Source: Microvelia longipes
Taxonomy: Eukaryota; Arthropoda; Insecta; Hemiptera; Veliidae
Direction of reading: 5' to 3'
Length of the DNA stretch: 64,000 bases
Assembly (NCBI GenBank): GCA_018340805.1
Contig: JACMZG010000008.1
Span: forward strand, 72,592,233 to 72,656,232
Below are positions 23,169 through 33,151 of the stretch, one piece after another. Under the pieces are notes generated by a model. That model searched no databases and was not told the origin of the DNA. It worked only from the letters and a program-made list of their open reading frames with translations. Positions within the stretch are counted from its first letter, which is position 1. Every line of letters begins with the position of its first letter. Both the position numbers and the translations under genes were made by a program.

Positions 23169-25439
23169 ATGTATATTTATACATAATTTATACCTGTGGT
23201 ATAAATGAGAAAATGAAAAAATTAAGAATAAAATCTGAGATCAACTTAAAGCTAACTATAAAGTAAAAGCACCATTACACTGACTAAAAAGAAAAACATA
23301 TTTTTGATTAATTATTTGTTCAAATAGAGCTCACACTACAGACCAACACCAGCTTACCAGGCACATACAGGGGTAAGTTTACAACAGAAGAAGGGTGTTA
23401 TTATCTACTCAGTCTTTTCAAGTACGGCACGAACAACCTGGATAGTATAAATGGTAGAACTGATTTTATAAGAAGAAACCCATCAAAACAGCTGCTTTGT
23501 GGTAATGATTCAGCAATATGATAATCTATTGGACGATATCCTAAAACTTTGCTACTTAAAACTATTTTTTTAATTTATTTTACTACTAGATATAATTATA
23601 TCAAGATAATTAGATTGATCACGCCATACCTGGTCTTTTATAGTTGGATTATTTTTAACTAGTGCTGGTCTATATGTAGTTAGCTCATTTACAATTTATT
23701 TTATTAATAAGAATGAATTTATTTATAACTTTATTTAAATTATATAAAGGTAAGTGAGATCTACATACACACAACTACAGGAGAAACTGTACAGTTTAAA
23801 CCCTACTAGTCAGCATAAAATTTCTTGTTTTAACTTAAAATTATGGATTTGTTAATCACTTCTTTTTTGGTGACACAACAGCCATATCAAACATTTATCA
23901 AATAGAAATTAAAAAATTGGCACATGAATCACATATTATCATCAAACTTGTCAATTACGGTGTGTAACATTATTCATCAGATACTCATCTGATAAGTTGA
24001 AAAAATCTGATGAGTACTAGATGAGTGTTGTGTTTATTTATCAAGGTCACTCATGGCGGGAAAAGTTGCCCAGCGGTGGGAAAAGCTAACTTCATCTGGG
24101 CGAGCAAAATATCTTAAATAAAATCTGTACGACCTTGAATAGGATCTGTATTCAAGATCCTTGCGGTGAGCCGATTACCTCATCGTAAACTTGATTATTA
24201 ACTACTTTATAATACTTTGTGCGCTAAATTTAAAACAACTGCCCATAAAATAAAGAACCGTCAGTATTATTATTATTTATAAATTAGTTTTTGTTGATTT
24301 ATATTATAGTACTTTGCATTTTCACTATACATGGAGGTTATTCCCTCTACTAAAGAATAAAAATCTGCAGGGTTTAAATATTTAGTTGTAAAACATATTT
24401 ATTTAGAAGATAGAACACTGCTGATTTATTTATATTTTTTATCATTAGCTAAGAGTTATTCTGTTTATTGATTAGGTATTGTTTATTAGTTTAATTGATT
24501 TATTGGTAATCTAGATTAAAATCATTGCGAATATGATACAAAAAATATGTATAATTATTTTGTTTATTTGTTCAGCTCCATCACATACACACACATCGAC
24601 ACAGTTTTTGTTTGCGGACTTTCAGTTGGGAGTCAAGATTTTTAATATAAATACAGTATTTTCTATATTCAGTGAATTAATTCTGTCTTCTGTACTATTC
24701 ATAAATTTGTTTTCATAAATCATAAGTGATAACTAGTTAAAGTAACCTAAACAAGCTAAAGAGGGATGTAATGAAGTGTATCTTTATTAATCTGATGTTT
24801 TACCTGATTTGTCCACCCTCCCCCCCTCCCCCCCACTCATCAAAAAATATCATGCAAAACATCAGATGAGTACCTGCTAAATAAAGTAACATAACGTAAG
24901 TTATTAGTAATGAAAAATTTAAGGATGTTAGTTAATAACAGAAATAATGTGTTCTGACTAGTAAGGGGATCATTACAAGTTATCTAACTTCTGATTGGTT
25001 TATTACACCAGGAACCAATCAGTAGAGAGATAGCCATGCTTTACAAATATTTATTAATTAAACACTAGATAACTCGATATTACAGAGAGGAGTGAGGTCA
25101 TATTATTGTTTGATAGTAAACATTTACCAAAATAAAGATAACTGTTATGCTATTAAAACTTAATAACTGTTATTTTATTATAACATAACTGATCATATCA
25201 GATGTCTCAGTTATAGCATGCTTGGGCTAACACTTCAAAAGCTAAATTTAGCAACAGTTAGTTTGTGCTAAAGCCAAGCACTTTATCCTTTTGATTACCT
25301 TTATTGATGACGATGCACAATCCTAAAGCATTAACAGCATTAGTGTTAACTAATAGGTTATAAACCATTACATCAAACATGTTAGGTATTAGTTTAAACA
25401 ATATCTAAAACATATTTTACAAGGCAATAGAATTATGTC
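23169..25439. other. No gene seen; 2.3 kb intergenic
   Basis: No exon, long ORF or repeat pair that I can support. The direct motif CATCAGATGAGTAC appears around 24000-24015 and 24860, and a C-rich tract lies at 24818-24836. Confidence 0.4.
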
Positions 25440-25812
25440 AACCAACATGTAAGTACACCTGTGATAAGAACCCCATGTTGAATCATCTACAACCATGTCT
25501 CATAGTTGCCCGGATCAACAACTTCGTCGACTTGGTTCATAGCGGTGCCAGGTCATTAATTAACTAATAAATTAACATAAGCATGAGTTTATTAATTAAT
25601 AAGCCCAAAATTATGAAAGGCCTTCATGTTGAAGACTACCTAACATTTATTTAATCTATTGCGAACCAGTTCTACTCTCATTTTGAGGGGAAGGTAACGA
25701 CTGCTATTTCCTGACTGAGATTTAAACCTGGACAACCTTGAGACTAGAGGTAACCCTGAGAGACTTTGAAAAGGCCTGACGCTCTAACCCACTGAGCTAT
25801 CGGTGAACCCTT
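25440..25812 (-). mobile_element. tRNA-derived SINE, minus
   Basis: Reading the minus strand from 25812: an A-box region TAGCTCAGTGGGTTAGAGCG (25784-25803) and a B-box-like GGTTTAAATCTC (25717-25728), followed by a non-tRNA body. Spacing between the boxes is much longer than in a tRNA, so this is a SINE and not a tRNA gene. The 3' boundary is uncertain. Confidence 0.6.
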
Positions 25813-27817
25813 CTATAACATATAATGACAACTCTTCTTCAATTCATATTATCGACACATCCAATCTACTTATTTAGTGCTTAATAAATCATAAGCAAAC
25901 TAAAAGCGTAATTTAAATTAAGCACTTGGCATACATTAGGAAATTGTCTTCAGTATTAAAAATAAAAAAAAAATGATTTAGTAGACTCAAAATGAGGCTA
26001 GTGACTAACAAAAAATTATAATTTTGTTATTAGCTATAGTGCAGATAGTTGTTCACTTAAAAAAATGTAAGTTTAATTACAAATTAATTCAAAACAGTGC
26101 TATTGAATTTGGGACAAATTCTATAATGTTATCAACCATAAACTCCACAATGACCTCTCCCCTCTACTCCATCCATACATTTTCTTTAAATATTATCAAT
26201 GATAATTTATACACTTTGACTTAAATTTGAGCATAATCACTTTGTTTAAATATTTAACAATAATTTAGTACTTTTAAATAGATTAATTTTAAAAACTGGT
26301 AAATATGAGCTGTTAGAACAATCTAGTTAATTTATAGGATGTAGAAAACCAGTTTATAGTTTCTCTCGTCCAAATTACCAGATATTAAAAAATAATTTAT
26401 AATGCCTTCACAGTACAATCGGTAGAAAGTTACTGTGTTGGTCAAATTTTTTAATGGACACTAGCCCCCAGATCCTCTAACTAAAAAAATATGGGGAAGG
26501 GGGGGGGGGTTAAGGGCTTAAGTAAAAAATAAAGGGAAGAGTCCAAAGAGAAATTTAATTGTTCTTTTAATAATTATGAGTAGAAGTTTTACAAAAATTA
26601 TTTTTCCAGCACCAATGATAACAAAATTTAATTCACTTAAAAATATGTCAAATAAGTAAATTAATCTTTGTCTAAATCTAAACTTATTAGACAAAATGAC
26701 TAGACTGAACCAGCAGCTCATATATTGTTTATAACCCTACATAATATTAATAAAAATGACACCTTTACAATAAAACAGTTTGACAAAATATTGATGCGTG
26801 TAAAACAATTAGCGTGTTCTAAGTTAACCATTAACCAGCAACTAGATTCATCTGCCACAATAAAAACAACTAACTTGGGGTAGGTCTGGATTCTGGTCAA
26901 GGGTAGAGGAGGCATGTGTCTGTAGCCTCCAAACAAGGCTGGCATGGGAGGAATCTGTTTTACAAGGCAAAGTTTATTCCCCAGTTGCAAGTCAGTTGTC
27001 ATAAGCAAATTTAGATAATTGGCTGATTTCGAACACTCTAAACATAGAGGAAGACAATGCTGTCACTATACCAACAGCTATTTTATTTACAGGTCCGTAT
27101 ATGTAAATGATGTAACTCAAAGGAATTATTGATTTTAGGTACAGATAACATGCAAAGTAAGCCTTTTAGAAAATCCTACAATATTTTTAACATAAGTCAT
27201 CCAACTGTCAAAAAGAACAGACGTAGCAAACACTTTATGCAAATAAACATGAAATATCAGATAAGACTTATATTCTTCATATACTGATGAGAGTTATATT
27301 TCTATTATATTCTTAACAGAAATATCTATTAGCTTCAATCTTTATAAAAGCTGGCTGGTTGGTCAGTCACTACTATTAACCTCTTTGGCTATCAATGCAG
27401 CAGATCAGAATCCAGTCTTGATCACTTGATTGATAAAATTTCATGTAAGAGTTTTACTAAACTAAAGTGGTTGCCTGGACACTACCTCTTTGCAGACTTA
27501 AAATCATGTAAATATATGAAAATATTACCAATATACAGAATATAAATTATTTTAGCAAAGAATTACACATAAATTAAAGATAATTGGTCAAATCAAATAC
27601 ATAAAATAAATATCACAAGTAAAAACTGAATAATATCACAATACAATCTCAGAGAAGTAAAATAATACTGTAGTTCAATAACAAACGCCCCACACAGTCT
27701 GCTGTCTCTATCCAACCCGTTATGAGTCATTTATTTCATTTTTAATAAAAAGTCATGAAAAATAGTATAAAAAACATTATACTTTAATATTTAAAAAATA
27801 TTAATAATATAAAACAC
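25813..27817. other. No confirmed gene; one unexplained ORF
   Basis: Mostly unique AT-rich DNA, with a G-run at 26501-26509. An ORF on the minus strand at 26718-27008 (96 codons) has less biased composition than its surroundings, including a PPMPALFGGYRHMPPLP segment. It shows no domain I recognise and no clear splice sites. Confidence 0.3.
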
Positions 27818-28442
27818 TAGTCCAGGAGCCATGGCTGAAAATGTGACTCATTTTGTTCTGATTCAAACCAAATTTATTTGAAAATATACCTTTTTTTGAG
27901 GTAGTACGTAATTAAGCACTATATTGGACCGTTTTTAGGATGAGAAGCCAATCATTATTGTTATAGGAGGTTACTTAGTACTTTTCACCTCCGAGGACAA
28001 TAATAAATGTAAAAAAAACTCCTAGGACGTAAAAGTAATTCATATATAGCCGCCATCACTGTAATGTAGCGTGTTCAAAAAAACAATCTGTGTAAAACAT
28101 TTATGAGGTTTCTTTAAAAACGTTCATTTTGTTTCTCTTTTTGTTCGTATACTAATTTTTTTTTCGTTTTTAAAAGGTGTTCTAATTGACAATTTTTGTG
28201 TGTTTATTTGTAAAGCTTTTACATTTTTGAGTAAAAGTGTGAAGCTATGGATGAATTCAATGACGACAATAATATGGAGTTAATTGGACATTTTTTGTTT
28301 TTAGCGAATTTTCATTATGAAAATGACGCTTATGAGGTTGTTCGGATGGCGGAAGTTGAGGGTGGGAGTGAACGGAATCGGTTCCTATTGGCTTCCTGAT
28401 AACAAAAATATATGTCCCAAAAAAGTTTATACATATATATAT

Positions 28443-28900
28443 GTATGTAAGAGTTTCTACCCTTTCGTATGGCGAACGATAACTCTTGAAGGCGTTCTCA
28501 AATTGAAACGAAACTTTGCAAATCGCGAGATGTTTTGGAGGTTACGAGGCCTATTGTTTATAAAAACATTATGACGTCATCAATCAAAGTTATGACGTCG
28601 TGAAAAAAATTTTTTTTTTGAAACTTGAAATGGCTTTAAAACAAGGTATTTCGTATTTAGGTAGACGGCTAGCTGAATCGATTAAGACCAATTTCAGCTC
28701 AATCGAACCATCACAAATGGCGCAATGGGTATACATATATATATAATCTTGTATATATGTATACGTCTAGGTCAAAGACTCGTACGATATCTGTTGGGTT
28801 CAGTAGTGTTAGAGGGTGGGGATGTAGTATATTAGAGGAGCCTCTACCTCTTGCTCCATCCTGGTAACCCTACTGTCCCAGAGAGACAGGACAAAAATGG
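28443..28900 (+). mobile_element. Family C repeat, plus
   Basis: 28443-28735 matches the reverse complement of 11825-12112, and 28745-28860 the reverse complement of 11591-11690. The copy lies within the insertion into element B. Its internal TA stretch is only about 20 bases. Confidence 0.75.
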
Positions 28901-29399
28901 CTTCCACTAATCCACGCCGAGCTAAGCAGGCCTGTAAAGAGAAAGAACCTCGAAGTAGTCTTTATATGGTCGAAGTCATTCTAAAACGATTGCGACCAGT
29001 TTCAGCTCAATCGGACAATCCTAAGTGACGAAAACGGTATTTTTATTTTAAAAAATCATGAATATATTTTTTTCAACCTAAAGGTTATACTCAAATAAAC
29101 AATTTGTTTACAAAAAAAATTTGACATTTTTCTTTAAATTGTATAAACAGTCATAAATGTGTGTAAGAGTTAATACCCTTTTGTATGGACTACGATAACT
29201 AAAGCTGATGAAAGATGAAACTATAATCTTTTCTTACCCTTTATACAAGGTTACTCCAACAGTTGCAACGTGTGGATTTTTTCCTTGTATTCTTTATACC
29301 TCTATAAAAAACGTATTAGTTATGTATTTAAATATACTTATTATTTTTTTATATTGCTTGTTAAGTGTAATATTATTGCTTACTATTAATAATAGAGGA
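28901..29399. other. Unassigned part of the insertion in element B
   Basis: A second GACCAGTTTCAGCTCAATCG segment (about 29000) echoes the CCAATTTCAGCTCAATCG in family C, so C may extend or be partly duplicated. The ORFs at 29208-29420 and 29294-29545 overlap on opposite strands and carry no recognised domain. Confidence 0.4.
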
Positions 29400-29669
29400 T
29401 TAATAAAGTCAAATTTGTGAGAAAGCCTCTCAGGCCCGCGAAGCGGGCCTGTGAAACGAGGCTGTGAAAATTCGCTAAATACGTGGCAAAATGCCATGTA
29501 ACAAGAAACGATAATGAAACCATACATAATACAAAACAACAACAATGTGGCCGCAAAGCGGCCACTGGGAGGCCCCCGGGCCGCGGAGCGGCCCGGTGGG
29601 CCGACGCCGCGGAGCGGACGAGGCGCGAAGCGCCGAGACCGCGTAGCGGCTACGGGCCGAAGGCCCGTA
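29400..29669 (+). mobile_element. Hairpin family D, near-perfect copy with hairpin train
   Basis: Contains at least eight consecutive short inverted repeats, mostly 19-21 bp. Perfect stems: 29431-29451 (9 bp, loop GAA), 29547-29565 (8 bp, AAA), 29576-29596 (9 bp, GGA), 29622-29634 (5 bp, GAA), 29651-29669 (8 bp, GAA). 29481-29499 (8 bp, AAA) has one wobble pair. 29607-29617 (GGA) and 29639-29649 (GTA) have 4-bp stems. Stem sequences differ from one another, so these are not copies of one hairpin. The 29540-29669 part is far more GC-rich than any other place in the window. An ORF crossing it (29483-29698) is not considered coding. Confidence 0.85.
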
Positions 29670-29723
29670 TTTTTAAGTATATAGCGCAGTTTATTTAATG
29701 AGTGCTACCTCAAAAAAAATAGT

Positions 29724-29841
29724 GTATGCCATCCGGCTGAGAATGTCTTTATGTCTTGGCAATTTTTCCCGACTCGCTTCGCTCGATGGTAAATCTAATT
29801 GCCGTGACATAAAGACACACTTCTCAGGCTTATGGCATAAA
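29724..29841. repeat. Hairpin H, copy 2
   Basis: TATGCCATCCGGCTGAGA pairs with TCTCAGGCTTATGGCATA. The apex has CTCGCTTCGCTCG. Same position relative to element B as at 6125-6238. Confidence 0.85.
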
Positions 29842-30450
29842 TAACTATTAATGATAAAGAAAAAGCATAGTCTGCCTATCCAGAGAAGAGCCCTTTGTAC
29901 GATTGCAAAATTTAAAATTTCTTTAAAAATTGCACAAATTTTAATTTGCTTGAAATAAGTGGTTCCCTATTGGTCGAGTGCAAAACATGGGGTGAACATT
30001 TTGTAAAGCTGACAAAATTTCCAATAAATCAAATGTATATTTATCAAAACCAGATTACTAGGACCTAAGTTGTAACATTTGTAAAATGACTTAAAAATGC
30101 ACAAATAGCACCCATTTAGTGAAATAAATTCAATGACTGCAAAAATTAACAACTTCTTTGGTGTTTTTGCTAATGCCATTACTAAGGTTGCAGTTATCCC
30201 ATTTTGATGAATTAACACTCAATTTATTGCAAATTATTTCAGCTTTAAAAAAATAATATCTTCTAGTTTGACACATGACCAACTGGGAACCACTTATTTC
30301 AAGAAATCTAAAATTTGTATGATTTTCTAAAATGCGTGCACATTCATATAAAGCACTTCACATTAGATACAGAGACTATGCTTTTTCTTCATCATTTAAG
30401 ATATATTTTCAAAACAAATTGGTTTGAAGCAGTATAAATACACTAGGAAG

Positions 30451-31390
30451 TACGATGATAACAGGCACACACACAAACACACACACACACAACTTTGTGA
30501 AAATCACTCAGAAAGCCTTAAAAACACCTGAAATGGATAATTCTGGTGACATCCCAGTTTTGGATGTACAACAATAGTGATCACTTATAATTTTAACCAA
30601 ACTATAAAATTTTATAATTACTTTCTTTTTTCAAATATATTTTATAAAATTAATTTTTGAATAGTATTATAATAGACCAAATATTATTATTATGAAACAA
30701 ATAGGCACAATCTTATTAACGTTGGCTTGGAAGAGGGATAGTAACAATTACAGATAGGTCCTAATTATAATCCCTAGAATTGCCAACTTTAGCATTCTCA
30801 ATAGTAATTTTTATTAATTTATAGTTTAGAAAGTTGTAATTAAAAAAATGGAAACTGTAAAAAACTTAAATTTGCTTGTTTCAGTTTTAAACATACTTTT
30901 TGATTTTATAATGAAAGTTTGTATTTCACTTAAGTAAACTACTAAAATTATTTTTGTTCATTTAATTTTAACAATACAACAGGAATCAGTCGAGAACAGC
31001 AGACAGAGGGAAGCAACTTAGTTTATCCATTAAACTAAAATAGAAAATAAACTTTAAAAAAGACATGGATGGAACTTGGTTAAATTCTTCATCACTTCCT
31101 CGTCATGGTAAATGAGGAGGAAGCTTATATTGGCACAATATAAACACTGCAGTGGCTACACATACATAGGCAGTAAATAGATTGATTTTGGACTTAGTAT
31201 AGAGGAGAATACATAAATAAACTTTTTATAAACAATCTAAATACATTTTGATGGTTTAAATAGTCCAATGATAGTTTAAATACATTTCACGATTTAAATA
31301 GTTCCATGATGATGGTTTAGATACATTTTCGCATTCCTTTACACGTAAATAAACGGAATTAAAAAATGTAGAGCTAGTATACTTTAATAG
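30451..31390. other. No gene; short K-like repeat then unique DNA
   Basis: 30451-30580 is the repeat shared with 22286-22436, with a (CA)n run at 30470-30490. 31245-31330 holds imperfect repeats of a GATGGTTTAAATA motif. No coding signal. Confidence 0.4.
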
Positions 31391-31454
31391 TTAACTCAAT
31401 GAACTTAAAAGAAGTTTCCCCCCTTGCAAGGCTTCTGTTGTTAATATTATTCAG

Positions 31455-31600
31455 AGACAACCTCGAAGTAGGTCTTGATGACAGCCTTGATGATAGCCTT
31501 AAAGTATGTCTAGATGACAGGCTCGATGTATGTCCTGATGACAGCCTTGATGTATGTCCTGATGACAGCCTTGATGTATTTTTGATGACAGGCTCGATGA
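31455..31600 (+). repeat. 24-bp minisatellite (in-frame)
   Basis: About five to six units of GATGACAGCCTTGATGTATG plus TCCT. Because 24 is a multiple of 3, it gives an open frame of repeated DDSLDVCP-like units within 31399-31614. No gene context supports translation. Confidence 0.8.
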
Positions 31601-32584
31601 CTTCAACATCTTAATCAGACAGGTGTGTAAACAGTATCATCTGACTATGTATGCGAGCTATGTACATGTACACACTAGTGAAGTTAGAACACCAACTAGT
31701 GAGGCAGTGACTATTTCTTCTCTTCTTTAGCAGCCCTGTAACAGAACGTCAACTCATAAGCTAACATAACAAGCTTTTTTACATAGGTTTAAAGATATTA
31801 AGATAACGGATATAATTGACCTGAAAGTGGTTATTTGGAAAAAGTTAAATTTTCCACAATATGATACAGAAAGATCAATTTCAGCTGAAAGTATATTAAT
31901 AAAAAAATAAAAAAAGCTCCTGTTCAGAGAGATTTATATAAATATTAAAACCTATTAAATATTTTTGATTAAACCATTTTTATATAAAGTTTTCAACTAG
32001 GGATCCAAGACTTTCCCATAAAAGAACAAAGAAGGCCATAACAGAACAAAACTACAATAAGTACTATAACAAACTAATTAAAACCAAAAATATAAGAACA
32101 AGAATAAAAAATATGAATATAATGAACAATAAAATGAAATACAAATTTAATTATTTAAATAGAAGGCTATCATTTACAAGCAATTAAAATATTATTTAAA
32201 AACATAATTTTGTTTTAATATAATAACTTAACAATTGGACAAACTGCTACAGAGCAATAAAAATGTGGCTACAAAGATGTCACAGAAAGGCGCAGGAGCC
32301 GCTAAATACCCAGGCCATAGTTTGCCATGGCAAAATGCCTCTTATTTAACTTAAAATTTATTAAAAATTTTGGTAGTTATTATTTCTTAAAAAAAAAAAT
32401 CTAGATAACATTAAAGCTAAGGTTTATTTTATAAATCTTAAAAAACTAAATTTAGTTTATTTTATCAATTAGTATGAATTTTTATTTAATTAATCAATAT
32501 CAAAAAAATTAAAAATTGCCTTTTATTTTTTGTAAATGGTAGTGAGTCCTATAAAATAGCCTATAAAATCATAGAGATATATAT
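31601..32584. other. No gene seen
   Basis: AT-rich sequence. The coiled-coil gene must continue to lower coordinates from 32938, but I could not identify its next exon here. Confidence 0.4.
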
Positions 32585-32874
32585 ACTAGAGAGGGCATAG
32601 CCTATCTCAAGACATTAAGTGGCCTGAAATATCTTTTTGGGCCTCCAAAGGGCTCTGTGTAACCACATTGAAACCTCCTCCAAGAGTAAGTTAAGGTTAT
32701 ATAAATAAATTGTTTTCGGCTTCCCGCACATTGTTTGTGTTTTGATTTGTATTTTAAACGTTCTACTATATAGGTTACTGTAATTATATACTGATTGTTT
32801 GATTATATTTTTAGCGAAAGTGTTCAGATTACTTTTTTGATGTTTCAAAATTCAACCAATAGAGCCCCTCTAGT
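32585..32874 (+). mobile_element. MITE family A, plus copy
   Basis: Starts ACTAGAGAGGGCATAG and ends AGCCCCTCTAGT, full length. It lies 64 bases beyond the last mapped exon of the coiled-coil gene, inside the following intron. Confidence 0.85.
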
Positions 32875-32937
32875 AATATATATATTTATGTATAAAATAG
32901 TTTCATAAGTAAGCATGATTTGGGCTTAAATAATTAC

Positions 32938-33151
32938 CTGTGGACTTTAAGAGGCAGAGTTTTGTTTCCATATGAAGACTGTATATATTGATTATCAGCT
33001 TCAGTGTAAATCCTTGTAGGCGAGAGATCAGCAAGATTAATACTTTTACTCTTATCTATCAAACCCTTTATCTTAATATCCTGTATTTTTTCTATTTCTC
33101 GAGTCAGTCTTTCACACTTCTCTCTAATTGCATTCTCTTCAAATTCTTTGG
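32938..33151 (-). CDS. Coiled-coil gene, exon 12 seen
   Basis: 214 bases, AKEFEENAIREKCERLTREI and onward, ending KTLPLKVH with a split codon at donor GTAATT. An in-frame TAA follows in the intron, so without splicing the protein would end here; with splicing at least one more exon lies at lower coordinates. Confidence 0.85.

Larger units (their letters stand above)
27891..29720 (+). mobile_element. Element B, copy 2, split by an insertion
   Basis: 27891-28295 is nearly identical to 5666-6055, and 29670-29720 to 6070-6119. The terminal inverted repeats are TTTTTTTGAGGTAGTAC and GTGCTACCTCAAAAAAA. The internal start ATGGATGAATTCAATGACGA is present at 28247. An insertion of about 1.37 kb (28296-29669) splits the element near its right end. 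Confidence 0.8.
27818..30450. mobile_element. Foldback family G, copy 2, with nested insertions
   Basis: The left end TAGTCCAGGAGCCATGGCTG through GAAAATATACC (27818-27889) and the region from about 29850 to 30450 together form a G palindrome like 22439-23168 and 49856-50520. The intervening 1.96 kb is element B plus hairpin H, which itself contains another insertion. Confidence 0.8.

Noticed and set aside
25717..25805. tRNA gene on the minus strand
   Set aside because: The A box fits but the box distance is too long and the acceptor stem is missing; assigned to a SINE.
29540..29669. Bacterial contamination or a cluster of rho-independent terminators
   Set aside because: It lies between AT-rich eukaryotic repeats, matches other copies in the window, and stems lack following T runs.
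29483..29698. 71-codon GC-rich ORF
   Set aside because: It merely reads through the hairpin train, with no conservation of frame in the 60.4 kb copy.
31399..31614. Small repetitive protein gene with DDSLDVCP repeats
   Set aside because: Minisatellite with a unit of 24 bases, so openness is automatic; no promoter, splice or homologue evidence.
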